Origin: Candidatus Caldarchaeum subterraneum
Lineage (GTDB): Archaea > Thermoproteota > Nitrososphaeria_A > Caldarchaeales > Caldarchaeaceae
Direction: 5' to 3'
DNA length: 64,000 bases
NCBI GenBank assembly: GCA_000270325.1
Contig: BA000048.1
Coordinates: 1,539,481 to 1,603,480, forward strand
Shown piece after piece: positions 52,263 to 59,671 of the stretch. Under the pieces are notes generated by a model, which worked only from the letters and a program-made list of their open reading frames with translations, had not been told where the DNA came from and did no database searches. Within the stretch, counting starts at the first letter, position 1; every line of letters begins with the position of its first letter. The translations under genes and the position numbers were made by a program.

Positions 52263-52787
52263 ATGCAGATGGGACAACAGCCGTTGAAGTTCCCGCCCGA
52301 AGCAAGGCTCGGAACGGTTTTAGGCTTGCTCGAGATGGTTGTGGCCTATGGTGGGAAGGCAGATCTTGCATTCATCGCGCGCGAGCTTCAGATGGAGGTT
52401 GACCAGATTCTTCCGGCATCAAACGCCGCTGAACTCCTCGGCTTACTCGAAGTCCACGACGGAGAAGGGGCTGCAACCCAGCTTGGAATAAAGGTCAGCA
52501 AAAGCCTCGCGAAAGGAAAGAAGAAGATATTGAAAGAGCAGCTCCCCCATCTCGAGCCTTTCAAAACAATCATAGAACTCGCAAAAACAAAGCCCAAAGG
52601 CTTCAACATAGAAGACCTGATAAACGTCTTAGCCAATAAAACAGAACTTGTAGAGTATACGCAGGAGCCTGAAAAGCTCAGGGAGCTTATCCTCGACTGG
52701 CTTATCTACAGCGAAATACTCTCATACGACGGAGACACAGGGCTCTTCAAGCTGCGGATACGCAAAACATCTAACTCATCAACGTGA
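52263..52787 (+). CDS. Stand-alone ABC-transporter AAA-associated C-terminal domain
   Basis: The 174-residue protein (from ATG 52263) matches the domain usually fused to the C-terminus of NitT/TauT-type ABC ATPases: ARLGTVLGLLEMV..., EVDQILPASNAAELLGLL..., and the end ILDWLIYSEILSYDGDTGLFKL. Here it is a separate gene, convergent with and overlapping by 17 bp the ATPase gene. It probably binds or regulates that ATPase. Confidence 0.82.
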   Translation: MQMGQQPLKFPPEARLGTVLGLLEMVVAYGGKADLAFIARELQMEVDQILPASNAAELLGLLEVHDGEGAATQLGIKVSKSLAKGKKKILKEQLPHLEPFKTIIELAKTKPKGFNIEDLINVLANKTELVEYTQEPEKLRELILDWLIYSEILSYDGDTGLFKLRIRKTSNSST

Positions 52788-53532
52788 ATATGGCGTCGAC
52801 GTATTCGTAGAAACGAGGAGACCTCCTATCTCTCGGCTTCTGCATATCTATCACGATTTCCCCCGTAACTTGGGCGGGTCTGCTGGTCAGCACAAGCACA
52901 CGGTCGCTTAGCTCCACGATTTCCTCGACGTTGTGTGAAACAAGCACAACGGATGTAGGCGGCAGGGTTTCGTGCTGTCGCAGCATGTCAATTTCCCTTC
53001 TCAAAGATATGGCTGTCAAAGGGTCAAGGTTGCTGAAAGGCTCGTCCATCAACAAGACATCCGGGTTTGTGACAAGAGCTCTCGCAAGCACAACCCTCTG
53101 CTTCATCCCTCCACTCAACTCCCCCGGGTAGCTGTTCTCAAACCCCGAAAGACCCACCATATCCAAAAAAGACTGGGCCTTAACAATCATCTCCTCTTTG
53201 GAAATGTTCTCCACACGCTTGAGAGCAAGAACCACGTTCTCCAAAACAGTCAGCCAAGGAAACAGAACAGGCTCCTGGAAAACAAGCGAAATAGCTGGTG
53301 TGGGGCCTGTCACCGGCTTCCCCTTGTACAAAACCATGCCCGACAGGGGCTTGATAAGCCCAGCCATTATCTTGAGCAAAGTAGTTTTGCCTGAACCACT
53401 TTGGCCAACTATGCCGAGAAACTCGCCATACTTGACATCGAAACTCATGTTCTTGATAACCTCGAGTACGGAGCCCTTTCTCGTGTAGTAGCTGTGGCTC
53501 ACGTCAACAACTTTCAGAATCGCGTCGTCCAT
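52771..53532 (-). CDS. ABC transporter ATPase, NitT/TauT/SsuB type
   Basis: Walker A GQSGSGKTTL (near residue 43), signature LSGGMKQRVVLARAL, Walker B VLLMDEPFSNLD, and the H-loop VLVSHNVEEI are complete. The type imports nitrate, taurine, sulfonates or similar anions. The C-terminal regulatory domain is lacking and lies on the other strand as a separate gene. It follows the permease gene by 38 bp. Confidence 0.92.
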   Translation of the reverse strand: MDDAILKVVDVSHSYYTRKGSVLEVIKNMSFDVKYGEFLGIVGQSGSGKTTLLKIMAGLIKPLSGMVLYKGKPVTGPTPAISLVFQEPVLFPWLTVLENVVLALKRVENISKEEMIVKAQSFLDMVGLSGFENSYPGELSGGMKQRVVLARALVTNPDVLLMDEPFSNLDPLTAISLRREIDMLRQHETLPPTSVVLVSHNVEEIVELSDRVLVLTSRPAQVTGEIVIDMQKPRDRRSPRFYEYVDAIFTLMS

Positions 53533-53570
53533 GCGGTATCGCCCGTCTTTTCTTTAGGCGCTTAGGGAAC

Positions 53571-55124
53571 TCACTCAATTTTAAGCTTAGAAGCAACCAG
53601 GTCGTAGAGCTTTTTCCAGAAAAAGCGGTTCATCAACACGACTATCGAGGACATGACGATGAGAACCGATACGCTGCCCAGGAGGTCTCCTGCATAGGTT
53701 AGCTGTGACAGGAGCTTTCCTAAACCTGGTAGGTCTGTTTCAGCCACCAAGTCGCCAAGGACAAGGCGCTCCGCAACCACCAGCCCGTTCCATGCTCCTC
53801 CGGCGGCTGTTATGCAGCCTGTTATTAACGCGGGCAGAGCTCTCGGCAAATACACCATCCTAATCCGAGTCCACGTCTTAAGCTGCAGCATATCAGCCAC
53901 CTCCAGCTCAGACCTTGGAATGTTTTTCAGGCCTGCCAAAACTTGGAAAAACACATACCACTGCGTGGCCGCGAGAATCATCACAAAAGCTCTCAGCTCT
54001 GGCTGGTCCTTCAGCGTCTCCGCAAAAAGCGGGTACACTATTGTAACAGGGATAGATGCCACCACTTGGAAAACCGTCGTAACTGCCGTCGATAGCTGCG
54101 GTCTTCGGGCAATCGCTACCGCGGCTGGAATGCTCCACGCAACTGAGAATCCCACGGCCCCCATTACTCTCACAAATGAGAAAACAGCTGAACTTAGAAG
54201 ATTATCAACACCCACCCTGCCCAATGTTTGGTAAAGGCTTCCAAAAAATTCGTTCCCACGTGTTATGGCAAGAGTTGCCAAAAATCCTATCAATATTAGG
54301 AAAATCAGGTTGCGGACCAAAGAACCTAGTACAGAAACTCTGTTAACCAGCCCGGAGACTGACCGCTGATATTCAAAGAAGCTTATCACAGGTGTAGCTA
54401 AAGTTGTTTGAAAAGGTTTGGCGAGTTTTTTTATGAACGCGAAGCGTCTTAACAGCCCCGGCGGCGGAGGACCCGCCGTCTCAAACATGGTGCCGAGAGG
54501 TATGAATACGAGGAAGTTCACCATGATTGTCGCTGCGACGAGAACGAGGAGAACTGTGATGATTCCCAGCAAATCACCTGCCACAGCAAACTCCGAGACC
54601 AGTGTCCCTACTCCGAAAAGCTTTAGCTCGACATCGCCGAAGGCGAGTATCTCAGCGCCGACTATGAAGAACATGCCGTTGGCCCATGAGGGTTGAAAGT
54701 TTCTCACAATCCTCGGCAAACACGCAGGTAGGTAGATGTGCCTAAACCTTTCAAAAGCGCTCATCCTCATCGAGTTAGCAACATCGAGAAGCTCAGGCTG
54801 AATAAACCTCGTCGACTCATATACGGCAAAGGTGATGTTCCACACCTGGCTTGTGAAAATAAGAAAAATGGCGGCCAGTTCTGCGCCAAACACAGGTGAG
54901 GCAGCGTAGAAAACTTGGATAGCGACGGGGAAGAAACCGAGTATGGGGATAGACTGGAGAATATCCAACACTGGGACAGCCACTTTTTCAAACGACTTGT
55001 TGACCCCCGCAGCTGTTCCAACAACAATCGAAAAAAGAACTGAGACGATTAATGCCGCGGCCATCCTAAGGAAAGAGACCAGAACAGCCAATAAGCTGAG
55101 GGTAAGTGTGGCTAAAACATCCAT
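53571..55124 (-). CDS. Fused two-domain ABC permease
   Basis: The 517-residue protein is two NitT/TauT-type permeases in tandem, each with five or six helices and an EAA loop (FIQPELLDVANSMRMSAFERFRHIYLPACLP near 105; ELEVADMLQLKTWTRIRMVYLPRALP near 415). The fusion makes the membrane part a single chain. No substrate-binding protein is adjacent. Neighbouring ATPase and regulatory domain suggest uptake of a small anion. The first domain starts abruptly with a helix at residue 1. Confidence 0.88.
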   Translation of the reverse strand: MDVLATLTLSLLAVLVSFLRMAAALIVSVLFSIVVGTAAGVNKSFEKVAVPVLDILQSIPILGFFPVAIQVFYAASPVFGAELAAIFLIFTSQVWNITFAVYESTRFIQPELLDVANSMRMSAFERFRHIYLPACLPRIVRNFQPSWANGMFFIVGAEILAFGDVELKLFGVGTLVSEFAVAGDLLGIITVLLVLVAATIMVNFLVFIPLGTMFETAGPPPPGLLRRFAFIKKLAKPFQTTLATPVISFFEYQRSVSGLVNRVSVLGSLVRNLIFLILIGFLATLAITRGNEFFGSLYQTLGRVGVDNLLSSAVFSFVRVMGAVGFSVAWSIPAAVAIARRPQLSTAVTTVFQVVASIPVTIVYPLFAETLKDQPELRAFVMILAATQWYVFFQVLAGLKNIPRSELEVADMLQLKTWTRIRMVYLPRALPALITGCITAAGGAWNGLVVAERLVLGDLVAETDLPGLGKLLSQLTYAGDLLGSVSVLIVMSSIVVLMNRFFWKKLYDLVASKLKIE

Positions 55125-55151
55125 GTCACGATGTCCACACTAAGGGAGCGT

Positions 55152-56090
55152 TTAAACCCTTTTACCACCTTCTCTCAGCATCTGCTTCACAAACATCCAA
55201 GGCAACTCCTTTAAAAGACCTTTGTAAGGATTCTCAGGTATCCTATCATCGCTGGCTAGATTTACCGCTGAGCGAATTCTTTCGATAATTTGCCTTTTCA
55301 TAAACTCCTCCTGCGGCGTATACGGTGTCACGGCTCTGTACAGCTTACTGACCTGCTTAGTCTTAGTGGCTACAAGGAGATGAATCAGCCGCTCCCTCAT
55401 CTCATGGGTCAGGAAATACATTCGACCTAGGTTCTTTCTTTTTATGTTCTCGGTAAGGTCGTCGGCAAGTTGGTAAACTGTTCCAACCTCTGAGCCGTAC
55501 CTTCGCATATGTTGAACCATCTCGGGTGAGGCACCCGCCAAAACGGCTCCAGCCTGTGCAGCGGCTTCAAAGAGTGAAGCAGTCTTCTCTCTTATCATCA
55601 ATAGGTAGAGGCGTTCGGTCAGGGCCGCTTTGTTGACCACCTCGTCAAGTATGCCTTTTGAGGCCCTGTCCCATGCCTCCACAAATATCCGCGTCATCTC
55701 CTCACCTATGTCTAGAACGATGTTGAATGCGAGATTGATTATCCGGTGGCCCTGGATGATTGCTTTTCCCGCGCCAATCTGGTACCACAGACTAACTTTT
55801 CCACGCCTAACCTTATCAAAATCAACTATGTCATCGTGTACAAGGCTTGCGCTGTGGGCTAGCTCTAGCGCCACCGCGACATCCAAGGCTTTTGTGTAGT
55901 CTGTGCCTCCGAGTGTTTTGAAAACCGTTAGGAGGAGAATTGGCCTAAGTCTCTTGCCGCCTCTTACGGCGCGTTCGATAAGGAAGCTATCAGGTCTGCC
56001 TTCTATTTTTTCCCGTAGACGCGTTTCTAAGTCATGTCTTAAGGTCTCTACCAGCGTCGCCGTGTCTGTCTCTTGGAGCGAGGCGGCCAT
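55152..56090 (-). CDS. Polyprenyl (geranylgeranyl-type) diphosphate synthase
   Basis: A trans-prenyl synthase for lipid chains. First Asp-rich motif DDIVD is at residues 86-90 followed by RRGK; the second is DDLTE at 210-214, where the usual last Asp is Glu. Residues before the first motif (LELAHSASLVH) lack a bulky residue at the usual length-limiting positions, but the product length is not certain. It lies 27 bp after the permease start, on the same strand. Confidence 0.9.
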   Translation of the reverse strand: MAASLQETDTATLVETLRHDLETRLREKIEGRPDSFLIERAVRGGKRLRPILLLTVFKTLGGTDYTKALDVAVALELAHSASLVHDDIVDFDKVRRGKVSLWYQIGAGKAIIQGHRIINLAFNIVLDIGEEMTRIFVEAWDRASKGILDEVVNKAALTERLYLLMIREKTASLFEAAAQAGAVLAGASPEMVQHMRRYGSEVGTVYQLADDLTENIKRKNLGRMYFLTHEMRERLIHLLVATKTKQVSKLYRAVTPYTPQEEFMKRQIIERIRSAVNLASDDRIPENPYKGLLKELPWMFVKQMLREGGKRV

Positions 56091-56131
56091 CCTTCAACTC
56101 CTTTACTTGAGGAATTTTTACCTTTTTTCAG

Positions 56132-56539
56132 CTAGAGGTATTGGTTTATCCTGGCCTCCAAAACCCTTTTCGGCACAGCGCCCACAACCATGTCAACTAC
56201 TCGGCCGTTTTTAAAGAAGAGCAGCGTTGGAATGCCCATAATGCCGAAGGCGGAAGCGGTCCGTGGGTTCTCGTCGACGTTCAGCTTCCCAAAATACACC
56301 CGGCCCGCGTATTGTTTTGCAAGTTCTTTCACAACAGGTGCGATTGCTCGGCATGGCGCGCACCATTCAGCCCAGAAATCAACAACCACAAAATCGTGGC
56401 TGCCCACGAATTCGTCAAAGCTCTGATCAGTTAACTCTACTGGCTCCGCGACAACAGTTGGACTGGGATTTTTAGACGCCGACATCAGCTCCCTCATTTT
56501 CCGCATTTTTATCTTCTCAAGTTCATCGTCTAACGACAT
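56132..56539 (-). CDS. Thioredoxin
   Basis: A 135-residue thioredoxin with the active site WCAPC at 59-63 and the cis-Pro in GIMGIPTLLFF. A helical N-terminal extension of about 30 residues (MSLDDELEKIKMRKMRELM) precedes the fold. The start is ATG 56539; the upstream frame runs through the divergent gene. It follows 41 bp after the prenyl synthase in the same orientation. Confidence 0.92.
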   Translation of the reverse strand: MSLDDELEKIKMRKMRELMSASKNPSPTVVAEPVELTDQSFDEFVGSHDFVVVDFWAEWCAPCRAIAPVVKELAKQYAGRVYFGKLNVDENPRTASAFGIMGIPTLLFFKNGRVVDMVVGAVPKRVLEARINQYL

Positions 56540-56572
56540 CGTGTTGATGACGTGCCACTCGACTAATAAGTT

Positions 56573-56902
56573 TTGGTGAATAACAATATATATGTAGCCT
56601 GGAAATCTGGTGAACCGTTGAGCGAAGAAGAGGAAGTTAGCGCGATAGTTGTGGCCTTTGACGGCGACGACTGCATAGTCTCGACTACTTCTCCTATGGA
56701 TAGAAAAGAGCTTGAGACGCTGGTGGGATGCGAGGTCCTTTACGAGGACTTCAAAGGCGAGATATGGCAAGGCGTAGTGACAGACCTTCATGAAGACGAC
56801 ACTCTCCGTGTCAGGTTTTCGGAGGAGGCGATTTCACAGGGAGGACCATCGGGACTCGGCCAGGGAAGCATGGTGAAAATCACGAGGAAAAAACTTGTCT
56901 AA
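56573..56902 (+). CDS. Small acidic protein of unknown function
   Basis: The 109-residue protein (TTG start at 56573; GTG at 56576 is an alternative) has a Tudor- or KOW-like beta pattern (GCEVLYEDFKGEIWQGVVTDLHEDDTLRVRF) and a Gly-rich stretch (SQGGPSGLGQGSMVKI). I know no family. It lies upstream of tRNA-Thr. Confidence 0.6.
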   Translation: MVNNNIYVAWKSGEPLSEEEEVSAIVVAFDGDDCIVSTTSPMDRKELETLVGCEVLYEDFKGEIWQGVVTDLHEDDTLRVRFSEEAISQGGPSGLGQGSMVKITRKKLV

Positions 56903-56943
56903 AGACGTAAGGATAAAAACTGGTTATCCCTCAATATTTTCGA

Positions 56944-57017
56944 GCCCTGGTAGCTCAGCCCGGTAGAGCGGCCGCCTTGTAAGCGGCAGGTCGAGGGTTC
57001 AAAGCCCTCCCAGGGCT
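56944..57017 (+). tRNA. tRNA-Thr (anticodon TGT)
   Basis: A full cloverleaf: acceptor GCCCTGG/CCAGGGC, D stem GCTC/GAGC, anticodon stem GCCGC/GCGGC with loop CTTGTAA, T stem GAGGG/CCCTC with loop TTCAAAG. The anticodon is TGT (Thr ACA), and the discriminator is T, as in archaeal threonine tRNAs. CCA is not encoded and there is no intron. A TATA-like GATAAAAAC lies about 27 bp upstream. Confidence 0.97.
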
Positions 57018-57021
57018 ACCT

Positions 57022-58104
57022 TCACTCAACGATACTCTGAAGTGTTTTGAAGAATTTTCTGTTTGCTTTGGGTGCGGCTACTGTGACTCTTAACGTGTTG
57101 GGTATTGTGTTGCCGAGATTTCTTGTGATAAAGCCCTTCTCCATAAGTTTTTCATGGATTTTGCCTGCGTCATGTGTCTTGAAGGTTAGGAGTAGAAAGT
57201 TGGCTTCAGACTCTTTGACAACTATTCCAGGAATTTTCCCTATGGCTGAGGCAAGTCTTCTCCTCTCGGCCACCGTGGCTTCTACCCATCTCTTCACCAG
57301 GCCGACTTGTGACATCGCTTTTTCAGCCAGCGCCAAGGAGATTATGCTTAGACTGTTCGGCGGCCTAACCTTGTTGAGTATATTGATTGTTTCCTCGGCT
57401 GCGAGAGCGTAGCCGATTCTCGCACCCGCCAGTGAAAAAGCTTTGGAAAGAGTCCTAATCACTATGATGTTGGGATAGCTACTCAAAAGAGAGGCGGCTG
57501 TCTTGCCGCTATACTCGTAATACGCTTCATCAACTATAACCGGACAGGGGGCCTCGGCGGCGATTTTGCGGATGTCTTGGAGAGATGTGGTGACACCTGT
57601 CGGGTTGTTGGGGCTGCAGAGAAATATTGCTCCAGTGTTTTTGTCCACCGTCTCGAGAATTTTATCCACGTCATCAGAGCCGTCGGGCCTTCGTTTTACA
57701 AGTCGAGCCTCCGCCGAGTTGATTTCGGCAGCTATGCGGAAATAGGAGTAAGTAGGGCTGCTTATCACCGTGTTAAGTCCTTTCTCAAGAAAAGCTTGAC
57801 AAACTATCATTATGCACTCGTCGCCACCGTTTCCCACCAGCACGTTATCCGCGCTCAAACCGGTGTAGTTTGAAACTTTTTCACGGAATCTCCGGTAACT
57901 GGTGTCAGGGTAGAGGTTTATCGCCATGTCAGGCAACTTGGCGGCAAGACTCCTCAGCCATCCACGCGGCTGATAAGGAGAGGTATTCAAATCCATCCTC
58001 ACAATCTGCTCAACTTTCAGCCCATACCTTCGCGCAATCTCCTCACTCGAAGCCTCCCAAGAATAAGGAACAAAATTCTCCAGAGAACTCTTCAGAGAAA
58101 CCAT
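57022..58104 (-). CDS. hisC: Histidinol-phosphate aminotransferase-like PLP enzyme
   Basis: A class I/II fold aminotransferase: SPNNPTGVTTS near residue 153, the substrate-site VDEAYYEYSG, the Schiff-base Lys in RTLSKAFSLAGARIGY, and Arg-containing NTLRVTVAAP at the C-terminus. The HisC type makes histidinol phosphate, and close relatives act on aromatic amino acids; no his genes are nearby, so the assignment is by family only. The start is ATG 58104 because the longer frame runs into the tRNA-Lys region. Confidence 0.82.
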   Translation of the reverse strand: MVSLKSSLENFVPYSWEASSEEIARRYGLKVEQIVRMDLNTSPYQPRGWLRSLAAKLPDMAINLYPDTSYRRFREKVSNYTGLSADNVLVGNGGDECIMIVCQAFLEKGLNTVISSPTYSYFRIAAEINSAEARLVKRRPDGSDDVDKILETVDKNTGAIFLCSPNNPTGVTTSLQDIRKIAAEAPCPVIVDEAYYEYSGKTAASLLSSYPNIIVIRTLSKAFSLAGARIGYALAAEETINILNKVRPPNSLSIISLALAEKAMSQVGLVKRWVEATVAERRRLASAIGKIPGIVVKESEANFLLLTFKTHDAGKIHEKLMEKGFITRNLGNTIPNTLRVTVAAPKANRKFFKTLQSIVE

Positions 58105-58153
58105 GCAAAACCAAACCCAAGAGACTGATAAAAACATGAACAGACGCAAACCA

Positions 58154-58162
58154 CTTAAATAG
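58154..58162 (+). promoter_or_regulatory. Box A of tRNA-Lys
   Basis: CTTAAATAG lies 26 bp before the first base of tRNA-Lys, the usual distance for an archaeal TATA box. Confidence 0.6.
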
Positions 58163-58183
58163 CAAACAATCCCCAAACACACT

Positions 58184-58258
58184 GGGCCCGTAGCTCAGCC
58201 AGGACAGAGCACCGGGCTTTTAACCCGGGGGCCGCGGGTTCAAATCCCGCCGGGCCCG
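58184..58258 (+). tRNA. tRNA-Lys (anticodon TTT)
   Basis: A full cloverleaf: acceptor GGGCCCG/CGGGCCC, D stem GCTC/GAGC, anticodon stem CCGGG/CCCGG with loop CTTTTAA, T stem GCGGG/CCCGC with loop TTCAAAT. The anticodon is TTT (Lys AAA). CCA is not encoded and there is no intron. Confidence 0.97.
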
Positions 58259-58601
58259 CGTGCTGGTATTGATTTTGGGTTGGGTTTTCTAGCAAGGGAG
58301 ACAAACGGTCTTCGGGCTTTGGATAAGGGGGTTTGCTCGGCTACACACAGCTCACATGATATCAGCTGTCTAACATAGATTAAGCGGCAAGCCATAACTG
58401 TCGACAAGCAATGGCCGATGCTTAAACTCATCCAAAGACCATGGATAAGCGAGGCCAAACTTCAGCAATTCCTAATAGCCTAAAAACATGATCCACGCCA
58501 TACACCGTTCTCTGGGCAGGCTGTCCAGAGCTTTAGAGAAAAACCCTATCGGACGCAAAGCAAAAATATCATTAACACATAATGTGGTTAGGTAGTCTTC
58601 C
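58259..58601. other. Intergenic region with a stop-interrupted reading frame on the minus strand
   Basis: No gene is recognised. On the minus strand an open frame runs from about 58600 to a TAG at 58472-58474 (ending RERCMAWIMFLGY) and continues in the same frame to 58370 (ELLKFGLAYPWSLDEF...). The residue mix looks protein-like, so a decayed gene is possible, but I know no family. The promoter of tfe must lie near 58560-58580 (AAAAATATC). Confidence 0.35.
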
Positions 58602-58604
58602 TTG

Positions 58605-59108
58605 ATGGTGGTTGTTGACAAGGAGTCGAGCTTAAAAATAGTGGGCATGATTGCCGGGGAGGAGGCTGTTAAGATTGTTGGGCTATTGCTGGACAAGCCG
58701 GGGTTGACGGATGAAGATGTCTCATCGATGACGTCGCTGGACATCAAAGATGTCAGACGAGTTTTGCACAGGCTCAACGAGGTGGGAGCTGTTTCTTACG
58801 AGGTTCATAGGGACAAGGATACGGGGCATAGGATTTTCAGGTGGAGGGTTCAGCAGGAGCAGCTTGTCGGATACGCCAAAACCATGATAAGAAAAGTGCT
58901 CGAGAGGTTGAAGGCTCGGCTCGAATATGAGTCAAGCAACCAGATGTACTGGTGTGGGACACCCGGCTGCGGAAAATACGGTTTTGAAACAGCCATGGAG
59001 CTGTTGTTCAAATGCAAAACTTGTGGAAAACCTTTGACAATCTATGACAACACAGCATTTGTCGAGAACCTGCGAAACAAAATCGCGGAGCTTGAAAAGC
59101 TGGCTTGA
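58605..59108 (+). CDS. tfe: Transcription initiation factor E, alpha subunit (TFE)
   Basis: TFE helps RNA polymerase melt promoters. An N-terminal winged helix (VGMIAGEEAVKIVGLLLDKPGLTDEDVSS...) precedes a zinc ribbon with Cys in WCGTPGCGKYG and CKTCGKPL, then a short C-terminal helix. Length of 167 is typical. A TTG just before the ATG at 58605 is a less likely start. Its stop overlaps the trm56 start (TTGA). Confidence 0.93.
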   Translation: MVVVDKESSLKIVGMIAGEEAVKIVGLLLDKPGLTDEDVSSMTSLDIKDVRRVLHRLNEVGAVSYEVHRDKDTGHRIFRWRVQQEQLVGYAKTMIRKVLERLKARLEYESSNQMYWCGTPGCGKYGFETAMELLFKCKTCGKPLTIYDNTAFVENLRNKIAELEKLA

Positions 59109-59671
59109 TTACGGTGCTGCGACTCGGCCACAGAGCGCAGAGGGATAAGAGGCTTTCGACACACGTAGCTCTTGTAGCAAGAGCTTTCGGGGCAGACAAC
59201 CTGTTTTACACAGGCGACTATGACCAGACTCTAGAGGACTCGGTGAACAAAGTTGTCGAGAAATGGGGTGGAGCATTTAAAATCGAATACACTTCATCGT
59301 GGAAAACGTTGGTGAAAACGTGGTCGGGTAAAATTGTTCATCTAACCATGTATGGACTTCCGCTCAAGACAGTTATCGAGGAGATAAGAGCTATCATGAG
59401 ACAATTTGACCTGTTGGTTATCGTGGGCGGTGAAAAGGTGGAGGGTGAGGTCTTTCAAGTAGCCGACTACAACGTCGCGGTTACGAGTCAGCCTCACAGC
59501 GAGGCCGCGGCCTTGGCTGTTTTCTTGGACTGGGTTTTCCAAGGGTCGGAGATGGACAGGGTTTATCCCGACGCGGCCATCTCAGTCATTCCATCCACGA
59601 AGGGGAAGGTCGTTGTTAAAAGACGTGACTTACTCGAAACTGATTTTGGCGTAGATGGTTTGACGCGATAA
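59105..59671 (+). CDS. trm56: tRNA (cytidine-2'-O)-methyltransferase Trm56 (SPOUT)
   Basis: Trm56 methylates C56 in the T-loop of archaeal tRNAs. The opening ITVLRLGHRAQRDKRLSTHVALVARAFGAD is diagnostic, and the knot region VGGEKVEGEVFQVADYNVAVTSQPHSEAAALAVFLD carries the SAM site. TTG start, coupled to tfe. Its end overlaps the convergent atpI by 42 bp. Confidence 0.93.
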   Translation: MITVLRLGHRAQRDKRLSTHVALVARAFGADNLFYTGDYDQTLEDSVNKVVEKWGGAFKIEYTSSWKTLVKTWSGKIVHLTMYGLPLKTVIEEIRAIMRQFDLLVIVGGEKVEGEVFQVADYNVAVTSQPHSEAAALAVFLDWVFQGSEMDRVYPDAAISVIPSTKGKVVVKRRDLLETDFGVDGLTR

